From Alphaproteobacteria bacterium (lineage in GTDB: Bacteria; Pseudomonadota; Alphaproteobacteria; SMXS01), in contig JANQQJ010000040.1 of the NCBI GenBank assembly GCA_028284945.1, positions 79,270-143,269 on the forward strand: a DNA stretch of 64,000 nt, given 5' to 3'. The translations under genes and the position numbers were made by a program. Of this stretch, positions 37,096-46,501 are shown piece by piece (the first letter of the stretch is position 1; every line of letters starts with the position of its first letter). The notes beneath the pieces were generated by a model. It did no database searches and was not told where the DNA came from. It saw only the letters and a list, made by a program, of their open reading frames with translations.

Positions 37096-37733
37096 TAGGC
37101 CACCCTCTCAGCACGGCGCTCAAGATCCGCAGCCGTCTGAAGCACGGGTTCATTGACCCCGAGCTTGCTGCGTACCCGCGCCAGGATTTCAGGCGAGATT
37201 TTCGGTGCGATCGCCCTGACCGCCTCTCCGCCAATCATCCGTGTTTCGCCAAGGACGGTTACCGGCCAGCCCGTCCGTTCCATCAAAATCGTCTGCATCG
37301 CAACAGGCATCAAAATATAATATTGCTCCAGGCCTTGCTTAACGCCGTATTCAAGATAAGCGACCATCATCTCAGCAACGATGCGCCGGCGCATTTCCGG
37401 ATCCAAGTCAGGGTCCACCGCAAGGCGGGTGCCTTCCCAGACCGTGTCTGATTTCACCAGTGGCGCAAAGGTCACCATGTCGCTGAATACTTCTTCCAAC
37501 ATGTAGGGCATGGTTGTCGGGCTTAGCCGCGTGACACCGCGCACAATGCCTTCCTGGTCACGATAGGTCAGATAGACAGCCGCGGGCGTGTCGTAGGGGT
37601 CGTATTCCATGCCGTTAAAATGCGGCACGTCATACTTCTGTTCCTCAACGAAAACCTTGTAGCGAAGCCGGTGTTGCCCGGCTATGGCATCACCGAAGTA
37701 GTGGGCTGTCTCAAATGTTATGCAATCGATCAT
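37095..37733 (-). CDS. acyl-homoserine-lactone synthase (LuxI family)
   Basis: LuxI enzymes make the AHL signal from S-adenosylmethionine and acyl-ACP. The conserved residues can be followed: HRLRYKVFVEEQ (Arg and Phe of the active cleft), YDPYDTPAAVYLTY (acidic pair), VRGVTRLSPTTMPYML (Arg) and VWEGTRLAVD (Glu, Arg). The usual Trp after the first Arg block is replaced by Tyr. I prefer ATG 37733; the frame is open to 37787, but that would place the start very near the dyad at 37797. Acyl-chain specificity cannot be read. Confidence 0.9.
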   Translation of the reverse strand: MIDCITFETAHYFGDAIAGQHRLRYKVFVEEQKYDVPHFNGMEYDPYDTPAAVYLTYRDQEGIVRGVTRLSPTTMPYMLEEVFSDMVTFAPLVKSDTVWEGTRLAVDPDLDPEMRRRIVAEMMVAYLEYGVKQGLEQYYILMPVAMQTILMERTGWPVTVLGETRMIGGEAVRAIAPKISPEILARVRSKLGVNEPVLQTAADLERRAERVA

Positions 37734-37744
37734 CGACCATCCAC

Positions 37745-37772
37745 AGGTTGGAACTATCAGGCCTTCCAACCT
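37745..37772 (-). promoter_or_regulatory. 9-bp inverted repeat in the luxI leader
   Basis: Perfect arms AGGTTGGAA (37745-37753) and TTCCAACCT (37764-37772) with a 10-base loop, ending 11 bases before luxI ATG 37733. The transcript could fold into a hairpin beside the ribosome site; alternatively it is an operator. Confidence 0.5.
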
Positions 37773-37796
37773 AGGCATGACGGCCACACCGCACAG

Positions 37797-37812
37797 CTAC
37801 GGTCATCCGTAG
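37797..37812. promoter_or_regulatory. candidate lux-type box upstream of luxI
   Basis: CTACGGTCATCCGTAG is a perfect dyad (6-bp arms, 4-base spacer) and fits the CT-N12-AG consensus of LuxR-type operators. It lies 64 bases upstream of luxI ATG 37733, where an AHL receptor would activate transcription. Confidence 0.6.
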
Positions 37813-37860
37813 GGTAGATCGATTTTGATACAAATTTTTGCTTCATGGTGGCTGCCTGGA

Positions 37861-37917
37861 ATCCGAGTCCGAGTCCGAGTCCTGCCCCGCTCTGCCTGAA
37901 CGGGGTTCAAAGAACCC
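37861..37917. repeat. GAGTCC hexamer repeat and hairpins after luxR
   Basis: TCCGAG is repeated three times at 37862-37882, followed by a CCCCG/CGGGG hairpin (37885-37905) and a perfect GGGTTC-AAA-GAACCC hairpin (37903-37917) that share bases. They lie just past the luxR stop and could end its transcript, but no T run follows. Confidence 0.5.
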
Positions 37918-37928
37918 AATTGTTGGTG

Positions 37929-38645
37929 TTACGGGGTGATAAGCCCCAGATGCAGTGATTTGACGACTGCCGTCACGCGGGAGTCGACTTCTAGCTTCTT
38001 CAGGATGTTCCGAACGTGGAACTCAACGCCGTGCTCGGAAATTCCGAGAATTTCGCCGATTGCCCAGTTGCTCTTGCCCTGGGCGCACCAGTGCAGGACT
38101 TCCCGCTCCCGGTCGGTAAGCGCGACCATCGGGTTGCCGTCCTGTTCGATAAACGACCAATAGTTCAGATGGAACTGGTGCGCCAATGCATTGAGCACCG
38201 ACAGATTCTGGGACATTTCGGCGCCGCCAGAACTGCTGGCAAGGCCGATACCGGATACTTCGCCACGCGGTCCATGCAATGGAATACCAACGCCATCATA
38301 TAGACCGGCATCCTTGCCCGCGCCCATGAACTCCATCTGCCGTTTGCTCAACGGCAGGCGCTCTGAAAGCCCGTCCCAGGAGAAAGGCCGCGAGGCTACG
38401 GTTCCATAGCGGAGAACGGGGTCAATGGTCTCAAACTCTTTCTGTCCGTAGAGCGACAACCATTCATTCGGGTAATTCGTCAGCACAAGGGACGATCCAG
38501 CACTATCGTCAGCTTCAACCGCGCGCGTGCTGTTGTACATCACCAAATCAAAGCCAAAGTCACCGATCGCGCGCTTGAACAGCGCGAGAACTTCTTCCTG
38601 GGTTTCGGCCTTATTGGAGGCCTCGATGTAATCGATGATCTCCAT
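37929..38645 (-). CDS. LuxR family autoinducer-responsive regulator
   Basis: A 238-residue receptor-regulator. The N-terminal autoinducer-binding domain has NYPNEWLSLYGQKEFETIDPVL and RPFSWDGL, with the conserved Trp, Tyr, Asp and Pro residues of AHL pockets. The C-terminal LuxR helix-turn-helix is canonical: LTDREREVLHWCAQGKSNWAIGEILGISEHGVEFHVRNIL (residues about 176-215). It starts four bases after the stop of the degenerate paralogue and 196 bases upstream of luxI, so it is the likely activator of this locus. Confidence 0.92.
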   Translation of the reverse strand: MEIIDYIEASNKAETQEEVLALFKRAIGDFGFDLVMYNSTRAVEADDSAGSSLVLTNYPNEWLSLYGQKEFETIDPVLRYGTVASRPFSWDGLSERLPLSKRQMEFMGAGKDAGLYDGVGIPLHGPRGEVSGIGLASSSGGAEMSQNLSVLNALAHQFHLNYWSFIEQDGNPMVALTDREREVLHWCAQGKSNWAIGEILGISEHGVEFHVRNILKKLEVDSRVTAVVKSLHLGLITP

Positions 38646-38649
38646 GTCC

Positions 38650-39294
38650 CTACCCGACCTCCGGCGCGATCAGGCCGAGCCGTAGCGCAATAACGACCGC
38701 ATGAAGCTCGTTCTGGGCACGCAGGCCTTTGACCGCGGTACGCACATGGCGACGGAAATCATCCGGTGTCAAATCGTGGCTTTGCAGCCGCGCCGGGGTC
38801 ACGACGCCTTCAGCCTGCAGCGTCAAACACAGTAACTCTTCTTCAGACAGCTGCGGGACATGCGGAATGAAGCCGTAGTCCTTAAGCGTCTGTGTCGCTT
38901 CTGAATAGAATTCCTTGCCCCGGTCAAATACGCCGCCCGTCGCGACATCGCGCAACGATGTGGGCAACAGCGTTACAATCGCCTTCTCATCGTCATCGCC
39001 GCGATACGGTAACACCAATACCGGTGACTCATTGCCGCTTGGATTGGACCACCAGAAGGACCCTCGCGCCATGGATTCGCTGACCGAAAGCGGCGCCAGG
39101 ACCGTCGCGAGCCGCGCCAGATAGCTGGGCTGGTCGGCCAGCGCCAGGCTGGTCAGCGTCACGTCCGGACACTCACCGTCATTCCAGACTGTATAAAGGT
39201 GGAACCCGAAGTGCTCGAACCCGCGTGTGCGCACGTAAGCGCCAAAACGGCGCTTCAACCCTTCCAGTTCTGCAACCTGTTCGAATTCGTGCAT
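38650..39294 (-). CDS. LuxR-like protein with degenerate DNA-binding domain
   Basis: A 214-residue paralogue of the next gene. The N-terminal half looks like an autoinducer-binding domain (GFHLYTVWNDG; YLARLATVLAPLSVSES). The C-terminus aligns in length and end with a LuxR domain (LSEEELLCLTLQAEG to ELHAVVIALRLGLIAPE), but the conserved REREVL, GKS and TVxxHVxNIxxKL residues are largely lost; only a few positions remain. It may not bind DNA in the usual way and could act as a heterodimer partner or ligand sponge. It heads the operon. Confidence 0.7.
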   Translation of the reverse strand: MHEFEQVAELEGLKRRFGAYVRTRGFEHFGFHLYTVWNDGECPDVTLTSLALADQPSYLARLATVLAPLSVSESMARGSFWWSNPSGNESPVLVLPYRGDDDEKAIVTLLPTSLRDVATGGVFDRGKEFYSEATQTLKDYGFIPHVPQLSEEELLCLTLQAEGVVTPARLQSHDLTPDDFRRHVRTAVKGLRAQNELHAVVIALRLGLIAPEVG

Positions 39295-39554
39295 TACAGC
39301 GTATTAGTTGTCGGACCTCGTAGTGCTTCGAATATACGCAAACAGTAATGAAAAAACAACGTGATAAATCAATGCACTCGGCGGAGTCTCTAATAGATTC
39401 AATTTAAAGCTAATCCGAGTCTAATGATGCAACTGCAACGAGTCACAATTCGGTGACCATAAACGGCCCCGACAACTATAGAATCTAATTTTGACTCTTC
39501 GCGATACTATATTTGGTGGTTGATTCGTCTTTCCATAAAATTTGAATTATGTCG
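39295..39554. other. AT-rich intergenic region upstream of the quorum-sensing operon
   Basis: This 260-base stretch is much richer in A and T than its surroundings. It should carry the promoter of the luxR-like operon on the minus strand; thiL ends at its right side. I see no clear operator dyad or RNA gene in it. Confidence 0.5.
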
Positions 39555-40532
39555 TTACCGATGCGTAAAACCGGATGACTTCAGTTCCACGATGTTTTTT
39601 TGACTGTCCAGAACGATGACACCGGACCCCCGGATCACGTCGCCAATGACCGTCGCTTTGCATTCTGTCCTAATTGCCGCCATACCGAACCTATCCAATC
39701 GGATAGGCGGTGCGGTCATGACCAGTTCGTAGTCGTCACCACCGGTTAAAATTACGTCCAAAAGCTCAGGATTCCGGGCAAGGGCGCCCTGCGCGGCCGC
39801 TGAAAGTGGCAATTGATCAACATGTATGCGGGCGCCCACGTCGGACACCTCACAGAGGTGTCCGATATCAGCGACCAGGCCATCAGATACATCCAGCCCG
39901 GCAGAAACCAGACCGGCGGCCGCCTGACCGGCTGCAAGGCGCGGCTGTGGAAGGCGGTATCGGTCCAGCAGATGACCGGACGGGTCATCAATCTGGCCCC
40001 GCGCTGCCAATAGCCCCAGCGCGGCATCACCAATGGTGCCAGTAACGACAATTTTGTCGCCGGGGGACGCGCCACTTCTGGAAATTGCCTCCCCGGCTGC
40101 CACCATTCCCATGGCCGTCAATGACAGAGTCAGCGGCCCCGTTGTCGAGACCGTGTCGCCACCGATCAGGCCCATCCCATATGCCGCCTGGTCACTCGCC
40201 AACCCCTCAACGAACCTTTCGAGCCAACGATCCTCCGTTGCCCTGGGCAGCGCCAGACCCAGCAAGTAGGCCGACGGCCGCGCGCCCATGGCCGCAAGAT
40301 CGGACAGATTCACCCGCAGCAGTTTTCTGGCAATCAGGTCCGGCGGATCATCGGGAAAGAAGTGAACCCCCGCGACCATCATGTCCTTGGTCACGACCAG
40401 TTCCTGCCCCTGTGGCACTCCCAGTGTAGCGGCGTCGTTTTCGAGCGCTGCGGCACCTTTGTGCGCCGCGGCCAATGGCGCGAGAAGCTCGTTGATCAGC
40501 TCGAATTCACCGCGACGGTCGATTCCGGCCAT
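39555..40532 (-). CDS. thiL: thiamine-monophosphate kinase
   Basis: ThiL phosphorylates thiamine monophosphate to the active diphosphate. The protein begins GEFELINELLAPLAA and shows LVVTKDMMVAGVHFFPDDPP, NLSDLAAMGARPSAYLLGLALP, GGDTVSTTGPLTLSLTAMG and TGGDDYELVMTAPP, the PurM-like motifs. It follows nusB with a 15-base gap, the usual alphaproteobacterial pairing. Confidence 0.95.
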   Translation of the reverse strand: MAGIDRRGEFELINELLAPLAAAHKGAAALENDAATLGVPQGQELVVTKDMMVAGVHFFPDDPPDLIARKLLRVNLSDLAAMGARPSAYLLGLALPRATEDRWLERFVEGLASDQAAYGMGLIGGDTVSTTGPLTLSLTAMGMVAAGEAISRSGASPGDKIVVTGTIGDAALGLLAARGQIDDPSGHLLDRYRLPQPRLAAGQAAAGLVSAGLDVSDGLVADIGHLCEVSDVGARIHVDQLPLSAAAQGALARNPELLDVILTGGDDYELVMTAPPIRLDRFGMAAIRTECKATVIGDVIRGSGVIVLDSQKNIVELKSSGFTHR

Positions 40533-40547
40533 GGCCCGGCGCGGCGG

Positions 40548-41039
40548 CTAGCCGCTGTTTCCCGGCCTGACCGTGCGGGCAATCCGGTCAAGCACGCCGT
40601 TTACGAAACCAGGCTCGCTTTCGGTGAAGAAGGCGTTGGCGATATCCAGATACTCGTTGATGATCACCGGCGTCGGGATATCGGGGCGCGCGATCAGTTC
40701 GTAGGTCCCTGCCCTTAGGATCGCCAGAACCAGCCTCTCAATTCTGGCGATGGTACGCCCTTGAGTGGCCGCGCCGATTTGACTGTCGACTTCCGTCAGG
40801 CGCTCCGTCGCCCCTTTGAAAATGTCTTCAAACAACGCCATATCGGCAGGCCGGTATTGATCACCGTCGACTTCCTTGCCGATCCGCCAGGTCTGGAACT
40901 CCGAAACGATCTGGCGGACCGATGCATCTGTGGACGCCGCCTGATAGAGCGCCTGAACCGCGGCCAGCCGCGACGCACTGCGGGACCCCGGCCCGCTTTC
41001 TACGGATAGCGCTTCAGTTTCCGGCACGGTGTCGCTCAT
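40548..41039 (-). CDS. nusB: transcription antitermination factor NusB
   Basis: NusB with S10 binds boxA of rRNA leaders. The 163-residue helical protein has SASRLAAVQALYQAASTDAS at its N-terminus and the C-terminal YELIARPDIPTPVIINEYLDIANAFF signature. It lies between ribD and thiL, while ribE, ribBA and ribH, which often intervene, are missing. Confidence 0.95.
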   Translation of the reverse strand: MSDTVPETEALSVESGPGSRSASRLAAVQALYQAASTDASVRQIVSEFQTWRIGKEVDGDQYRPADMALFEDIFKGATERLTEVDSQIGAATQGRTIARIERLVLAILRAGTYELIARPDIPTPVIINEYLDIANAFFTESEPGFVNGVLDRIARTVRPGNSG

Positions 41040-41085
41040 GGTTTTCAGATGTCATATCAGGTTTCGCTCGATGCGTTTGGCGACC

Positions 41086-42180
41086 TTAATAGGCGGTGCG
41101 GCTATAGGTTTCCAGCACATCCTCGCCGAGGCTGACCTGCTCCTGGCGCACAAACCGCCTCGCTTGCGTTGCTTCAGCCAGCCCCAGGGTGGCAACCGCA
41201 GCAAGCCCATCACCGCCGATAACCGAAGGCGCCCGAAACCACGCAATCCGGTCGACGAGATCCAACCTCAACAGACTTGTCGCGAGCTCTGCGCCGCACT
41301 CCGCCAGAACACGCGTGACGCCTTGACCACCCATCATCTCCAACGCCGCCGGCAGCCCGACCCGTCCGTCTTCAGTATCGTTAATGTGCAAAACGGTAAC
41401 GCCTTTGGCCTCAAAGGGACTCGGGTCCGAAGACGCCAATGTCAGCAGCGTCGTGGAAACGGCATTTGATGTCTCAACCAATTGGCTGGCCAACGGGGTT
41501 CGCAGGCTGCTGTCGACCACAAAGCGCGATGGACTGGCGTGCTCCAGCCCCGCAATCCGGCAATCCAGCATCGGGTCGTCAGCCAGTACGGTGCCAACAC
41601 CGGTCAGAATCGCATCATGCTGCACCCTTAGCAGATGACCATAACGTCGGGCGTCCGGGCCAGTGATCCACTGACTATGTCCATTAGCGGTCGCAATCTT
41701 GCCGTCCAATGTGGTGGCCAACTTCAAAGTGACAATTGGGCGGCCAGAGCGGATTCGCATCAGGAACCCGGCATTGAGCGCCTCGGCTTCGGCTTGACCA
41801 ATATCCTCATGAACCTCAATGCCAGCACCTTTGAGCATGGCGATGCCCGCGCCTGAAACACGCGGGTCGGGGTCACGGGTCGCGACGACACAACGGCTGA
41901 TGCCTGCGTTAATCAACGCCTCGGCACAAGGGGGCGTCTCACCATGATGGGCGCAGGGTTCGAGCGACACATAGGCGGTCGCGCCTTTGGCTGCGTCTCC
42001 CGCCTGCGCTAATGCTTCTGTCTCAGCATGGGGACGACCGCCGGGCTGGGTCCAACCGCGCCCCACGACACGCCCTTCTTTAACGATGACGCAGCCGACC
42101 GCCGGGTTGGGGGCGACACGGCCTAATCCACGGCGTGCCAGCCCGAGGGCCGTTCGCATATGCCATAGATCGTCTTGCAC
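41086..42180 (-). CDS. ribD: bifunctional riboflavin biosynthesis deaminase/reductase
   Basis: RibD performs the second and third steps of riboflavin synthesis. The N-terminal deaminase has the zinc motif GRPHAETEAL and YVSLEPCAHHGETPPCAEAL; the C-terminal reductase starts at PIVTLKLATTLDGKIATANG and has ITGPDARRYGHLLRVQHDAILTGVGT. The start is GTG 42180. No other rib gene is next to it. Confidence 0.96.
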   Translation of the reverse strand: MQDDLWHMRTALGLARRGLGRVAPNPAVGCVIVKEGRVVGRGWTQPGGRPHAETEALAQAGDAAKGATAYVSLEPCAHHGETPPCAEALINAGISRCVVATRDPDPRVSGAGIAMLKGAGIEVHEDIGQAEAEALNAGFLMRIRSGRPIVTLKLATTLDGKIATANGHSQWITGPDARRYGHLLRVQHDAILTGVGTVLADDPMLDCRIAGLEHASPSRFVVDSSLRTPLASQLVETSNAVSTTLLTLASSDPSPFEAKGVTVLHINDTEDGRVGLPAALEMMGGQGVTRVLAECGAELATSLLRLDLVDRIAWFRAPSVIGGDGLAAVATLGLAEATQARRFVRQEQVSLGEDVLETYSRTAY

Positions 42181-42201
42181 GGTGCGGGCCCCTAGGCCGC
42201 G

Positions 42202-42666
42202 CTAGTCTTCTTGCGGCTCGCCATCAAGACTGCCGATGAACTCTTCGAAGTCCTTGGCCTCGCGGAAGTTCTTATAGACAGAGGCGAACCGGACATAGGC
42301 AACCTGATCAATACCCGCGAGCCCTTCCATGATCAGTTCCCCGATCAGGTCAGAGGGAACTTCGGCCTCGCCCATGCTTTCCAGCCGGCGAACCAGGCCG
42401 TTGATCATTCGATCGACGCGTTCCGGCTCGACGGGCCGTTTGCGCAGCGCAATCGCCAGGGACCGGGTCAACTTATCCCTGTCAAAAGGAACGCGCTTAC
42501 CGCTTTTTTTGATCACGGTCAGTTCGCGCAGCTGAACCCGTTCAAAGGTCGTGAATCGAGCGCCGCAGGCCGGACAATGCCGCCGCCGCCGGATGGCCGC
42601 GCCGTCCTCGGTCGGGCGGGAATCCTTAACCTGGGTTTCGTCGTTACCGCAAAACGGACAGCGCAT
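42202..42666 (-). CDS. nrdR: transcriptional repressor NrdR
   Basis: NrdR senses ATP/dATP and represses ribonucleotide reductase genes. The Zn ribbon [18 protein letters not shown]...[13 protein letters not shown] and the ATP-cone starting [20 protein letters not shown] are complete in 154 residues. GGGGAGGGG precedes ATG 42666. Its place between glyA and ribD is conserved in alphaproteobacteria. Confidence 0.96.
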   Translation of the reverse strand: MRCPFCGNDETQVKDSRPTEDGAAIRRRRHCPACGARFTTFERVQLRELTVIKKSGKRVPFDRDKLTRSLAIALRKRPVEPERVDRMINGLVRRLESMGEAEVPSDLIGELIMEGLAGIDQVAYVRFASVYKNFREAKDFEEFIGSLDGEPQED

Positions 42667-42690
42667 GGTTCCCCTCCCCCTCGGTACCGA

Positions 42691-43995
42691 TTATGTCGTG
42701 TAAATCGGAAATGCGTTGGTCAGCGCCGCCACGCGTTCGCGGGCTGCGGCTTCCGCCGCACTATTGTCATCAGGGTTGGCTGCGAGCCCTTCCAGAACAT
42801 CGGCTATCAGATCGCCGACTTCCTGAAACTCACCGACACCAAAGCCGCGTGTTGTGCCGGCGGGCGTCCCCAACCGGATGCCGGAGGTCACCGCCGGTTT
42901 CTCCGGATCGAACGGAATGCCGTTCTTGTTACAGGTGATGTTGGCCCGCTCCAGTGAATCCTCAGCGGCGTTACCCTTCACGCCTTTGGGGCGCAGATCG
43001 ACTAGCATAAGGTGGGTATCAGTGCCCCCGGACACCATATCGAAGCCGCGCTGCATCAGTTTCTCCGACAGCGCCTTTGCATTTTCGATGATCGCCCGCG
43101 CGTAAAGCTTGAAATCCGGTTGTAGATCTTCACCAAAAGCAACCGCTTTGGCCGCGATCACATGCATCAGCGGGCCACCCTGCAGGCCCGGGAACACAGC
43201 AGAATTGATCTTTTTGCCCAGCGCCTCGTCATTGGACAGGATCATGCCGCCACGCGGTCCCCGCAAGGTCTTGTGGGTTGTCGTCGTCACAACATCGGCA
43301 AATGGCAGGGGGCTGGGATGCACACCGCCTGCAACCAGCCCGGCGAAATGCGCCATGTCGACCATCAACAGCGCACCGACGCTATCGGCGATCTCACGGA
43401 AGCGGGCAAAGTCTATGATCCGTGGATAGGCAGACCCGCCCGCGATGATCAGTTTAGGCTGGTGTTCCTTGGCCAGCCCCTCGATCTCGTCGAAATCGAT
43501 CAGATGGTCCTGCTGGCGCACGCCATACTGAACCGCGTTAAACCATTTACCCGATTGTGCAGGCGGCGCACCGTGCGTCAGGTGACCGCCGGCAGCCAAC
43601 GACATGCCCATGATGGTGTCACCCGGCTTCATCAGGGCCAGCATCACGGCCCCGTTGGCCTGTGCTCCGGAATGCGGCTGCACATTGGCATAGGCGCAGT
43701 CGAACAGTTTTTTGGCACGATCGATCGCCAGGTCTTCCGAGACGTCAACATATTCGCAGCCGCCGTAATAGCGGCGCCCGGAATAGCCCTCGGCATATTT
43801 GTTGGTCAGGACAGAGCCCTGCGCCTCCAGAACGGCACGAGACACGATATTCTCGCTCGCGATCAGTTCGATCTGACTTTGCTGTCGGTGGAGTTCGCCA
43901 TTGATCGATCCGGCGACGTCAGGATCGGCCTCGGCGAGCCCGGCAGAAAAGAAACGATTGGACGCGGAATTGTTATCAGCAGCTTGGGTCGACAT
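42691..43995 (-). CDS. glyA: serine hydroxymethyltransferase
   Basis: GlyA interconverts serine and glycine, supplying one-carbon units. The PLP-lysine sits in [39 protein letters not shown] and [18 protein letters not shown] are family signatures. GGAGAG precedes ATG 43995; the GTG at 44004 is too close to that site. Confidence 0.97.
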   Translation of the reverse strand: MSTQAADNNSASNRFFSAGLAEADPDVAGSINGELHRQQSQIELIASENIVSRAVLEAQGSVLTNKYAEGYSGRRYYGGCEYVDVSEDLAIDRAKKLFDCAYANVQPHSGAQANGAVMLALMKPGDTIMGMSLAAGGHLTHGAPPAQSGKWFNAVQYGVRQQDHLIDFDEIEGLAKEHQPKLIIAGGSAYPRIIDFARFREIADSVGALLMVDMAHFAGLVAGGVHPSPLPFADVVTTTTHKTLRGPRGGMILSNDEALGKKINSAVFPGLQGGPLMHVIAAKAVAFGEDLQPDFKLYARAIIENAKALSEKLMQRGFDMVSGGTDTHLMLVDLRPKGVKGNAAEDSLERANITCNKNGIPFDPEKPAVTSGIRLGTPAGTTRGFGVGEFQEVGDLIADVLEGLAANPDDNSAAEAAARERVAALTNAFPIYTT

Positions 43996-44014
43996 GGTCG
44001 GCACTCTCCGGTGG

Positions 44015-44467
44015 CTAGCTTTGGCCTAGTTTTGCGACGCGGCCTTCGTGGCGGCCTCCGCCAAATTCAGTGTTGAGAAATTCGCTCAGGGCATCTTTTG
44101 CCGCCTCGGTACCGATAATCCGGGCACCCAGCGCCAGCACGTTGGCATCATTGTGTTCGCGGGCCAGCCGCGCTTCGAGACCGTTGTGGCATAGCGCGGC
44201 GCGGACCGCCGGGTTGCGATTGGCGGCAATGGAAATACCGATCCCGGTGCCACAGACAATCAGGCCCATGGGTGCCCGCCCCTCTTCAATGGCTTGCGCC
44301 ACCGCATGGCCGAAATCGGGATAGTCCACGGAATCTGGGCCAAACGCGCCCAGATCCAGAACCGTATAGCCCTGGGGCAGCAATTCGGCTTTCAACAGCT
44401 CTTTGAGCTCGAATCCTGCGTGATCCGAACCCAGTGCTATCGCCGGCTTCGACGACGGTTCCGTCAT
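44015..44467 (-). CDS. rpiB: ribose-5-phosphate isomerase B
   Basis: RpiB interconverts ribose-5-phosphate and ribulose-5-phosphate. The 150-residue protein shows [36 protein letters not shown], and the active-site loop [23 protein letters not shown] with its Cys and Arg. It lies just upstream of glyA (19 bases), a conserved pair. Confidence 0.95.
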   Translation of the reverse strand: MTEPSSKPAIALGSDHAGFELKELLKAELLPQGYTVLDLGAFGPDSVDYPDFGHAVAQAIEEGRAPMGLIVCGTGIGISIAANRNPAVRAALCHNGLEARLAREHNDANVLALGARIIGTEAAKDALSEFLNTEFGGGRHEGRVAKLGQS

Positions 44468-44623
44468 TCAGTCTGCTATTTGTTCCACTACCTAAGTCCC
44501 GGCGGACCGAGACACCCGACTAGAAGAAGTCCTACCATATGTCGGGGTGAGACGCCAAGCATGCCCAAGGTGTCGTGGGTGAGAATTGCAGTTTTTGCAG
44601 ATCGAACGTGGGGCGCACCCAGG

Positions 44624-45235
44624 CTACAGCGTGTCTGAAGGTGGAAAATACCGATAATGTCCGGTGATCGGAAACCTGAACAGGATGTCCTCAAGTTGCG
44701 GACCGGCACCGATATTGTGAACCGCCATAAGCCGTTTCCCATCCGGTGTGCGCCTGTCGGTAAGGATGCCGATATGAGGCAAGCTTCCACCCACCATCCA
44801 CGTCACCAGATCGCCCGGCTGATAGTCAGCGGGATTCGAAGAAACGTCGAACGTTTCACCATGACGCTCAAAGAACACCTGAAGATTCGGCACCCGCCGA
44901 TGATCAATGTTGCTATCGGGCTTTGAAAGCCCCCAATGGTCAGGATAGGCGTCAAAGTCCGCGCTCATGTCTTCGTGCACGAGCTGCTGCAGATCAATCC
45001 CCAGCGCACGATAGGACCGGATAACGACGTCTGTGCAAACGCCATATTGGGCCGGCACATCACCCATCGGATAGGCGATCCTGCGATAGCTGCCATCATA
45101 GGTAACAGCGTGTTTGGTCCGCTCCAACGCGGCATCGACAAGCTGGTCGGGTGTTTGCGCAGCGGCATCAAGTGTCGCCCACAGAAAAACCAGCCCGCAC
45201 AGGCCCAACACACCCATTATGCGTTTGACGATCAT
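44624..45235 (-). CDS. DUF1287 domain protein, exported
   Basis: After a hydrophobic signal (MGVLGLCGLVFLWATLDAAA, cleavage near AAAQT) the mature 170 residues match DUF1287: YDGSYRRIAYPMGDVPAQYGVCTDVVIRSYRALGIDLQ with a central Cys, DHRRVPNLQVFFERHG, and LPHIGILTDRRTPDGKRLMAVHNIG. The Cys and His arrangement recalls NlpC/P60-type peptidases, but activity is not established. The start is doubtful: ATG 45235 is one choice, TTG 45280 another. Confidence 0.82.
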   Translation of the reverse strand: MIVKRIMGVLGLCGLVFLWATLDAAAQTPDQLVDAALERTKHAVTYDGSYRRIAYPMGDVPAQYGVCTDVVIRSYRALGIDLQQLVHEDMSADFDAYPDHWGLSKPDSNIDHRRVPNLQVFFERHGETFDVSSNPADYQPGDLVTWMVGGSLPHIGILTDRRTPDGKRLMAVHNIGAGPQLEDILFRFPITGHYRYFPPSDTL

Positions 45236-45286
45236 GTCCTGGAGATAGGTCACGATTCTGGCGGAAATGGGGCCGATCAATTGCGT

Positions 45287-46501
45287 TTAAGCGGCGCGGC
45301 TGATCTTCCGCCGTTCCCAGACCGTGTTGAGCGCGTCGACAAGCGCATCCATCATCTCGTCGGTGTGATACGGCCCCGGCGTAAAGCGCAAGCGTTCGGT
45401 ACCCCTAGGCACGGTCGGGTAGTTAATCGGCTGAACGTATATGGCGAATTCTTCCATCAGCTCGTCCGACACCTGCTTGCACAGGGTGGCATCACCGACC
45501 CATAGCGGCACGATGTGGCTTTCGGATTCCATCAACGGCAGTCCTGCATCGCGGAACCGCTGCTTCAAGGCCGCCGCGCGTTCCTGATGGCGCACACGCA
45601 GATCGTTGGTCCGCTTCACATGCCGGATACTGGCCAACGCGCCCGCTGCCAGCACGGGCGATAGTGAGGTCGTAAAAATGAATCCAGGCGCATAGGACCG
45701 GACGACATCAATCAGTTTCGCCGTTCCCGTGATATACCCGCCCATCACGCCGAATGCTTTCGCCAGCGTGCCCTCGATGATGGTGACCCTGTCCATCACT
45801 GCATCGCGTTCGGCGACACCGCCGCCACGCTCACCATAGAGCCCGACGGCGTGAACCTCGTCCAGATAGGTGATCGCATTGTACTTGTCGGCCAGATCAC
45901 AGATCGCTTCTATCGGCGCGATATCGCCATCCATCGAATAGACGGATTCGAACGCAATCACCTTGGGCGCGTCCGGATCAGCCTGTTGCAGCAGTTCTTC
46001 CAAATGAACCAGATCGTTGTGGCGGAAAATCCGCTTGGTCTGACCGGAATGCCGCACGCCCTCAATCATCGAGGCGTGGTTCAGCTCATCCGAAAACAGG
46101 ATACAACCCGGCAAAATCCGCCCGATCGTGCTGAGCGTCGCCTCATTGGAGATGTAGCCGGAGGTAAACAGCAGCGCGGCTTCCTTGCCGTGCAGGTCTG
46201 CCAGTTCCTGTTCCAGCAGCACATGATAGTGGTTGGTGCCGCTGATATTGCGGGTACCACCCGCACCGGCGCCACACTCATGCAGGGCGGTTTCCATCGC
46301 CGCGATCACATCGGGGTTTTGACCCATGCCCAGATAGTCATTGGAGCACCAGACGGTGATATCGCGCTGAACGTTGTCGCCCTCATAAAAGCGTGCACGC
46401 GGGAATTCGCCCGCGCGGCGGGCAATATCCATGAAGACACGATAGCGGCCTTCAGCGCGCAGCGAATCTATCGCTTCTTCGAATTTAGCCTCGTAATCCA
46501 T
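45287..46501 (-). CDS. hemA: 5-aminolevulinate synthase
   Basis: Condenses glycine with succinyl-CoA to start haem synthesis by the C4 route, as in alphaproteobacteria. [20 protein letters not shown] and [21 protein letters not shown] are early signatures, and the PLP-lysine is in [23 protein letters not shown] lies four bases before ATG 46501. hemB is found in this window at 53320. Confidence 0.96.
   Translation of the reverse strand: MDYEAKFEEAIDSLRAEGRYRVFMDIARRAGEFPRARFYEGDNVQRDITVWCSNDYLGMGQNPDVIAAMETALHECGAGAGGTRNISGTNHYHVLLEQELADLHGKEAALLFTSGYISNEATLSTIGRILPGCILFSDELNHASMIEGVRHSGQTKRIFRHNDLVHLEELLQQADPDAPKVIAFESVYSMDGDIAPIEAICDLADKYNAITYLDEVHAVGLYGERGGGVAERDAVMDRVTIIEGTLAKAFGVMGGYITGTAKLIDVVRSYAPGFIFTTSLSPVLAAGALASIRHVKRTNDLRVRHQERAAALKQRFRDAGLPLMESESHIVPLWVGDATLCKQVSDELMEEFAIYVQPINYPTVPRGTERLRFTPGPYHTDEMMDALVDALNTVWERRKISRAA

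Noticed and set aside
37861..37882. CRISPR-like repeat
   Set aside because: The unit is only six bases, directly adjacent without spacers.
42667..45286. Riboswitch before glyA, rpiB or hemA
   Set aside because: The gaps are short (about 19 to 156 bases) and show no glycine- or SAM-type conserved core.
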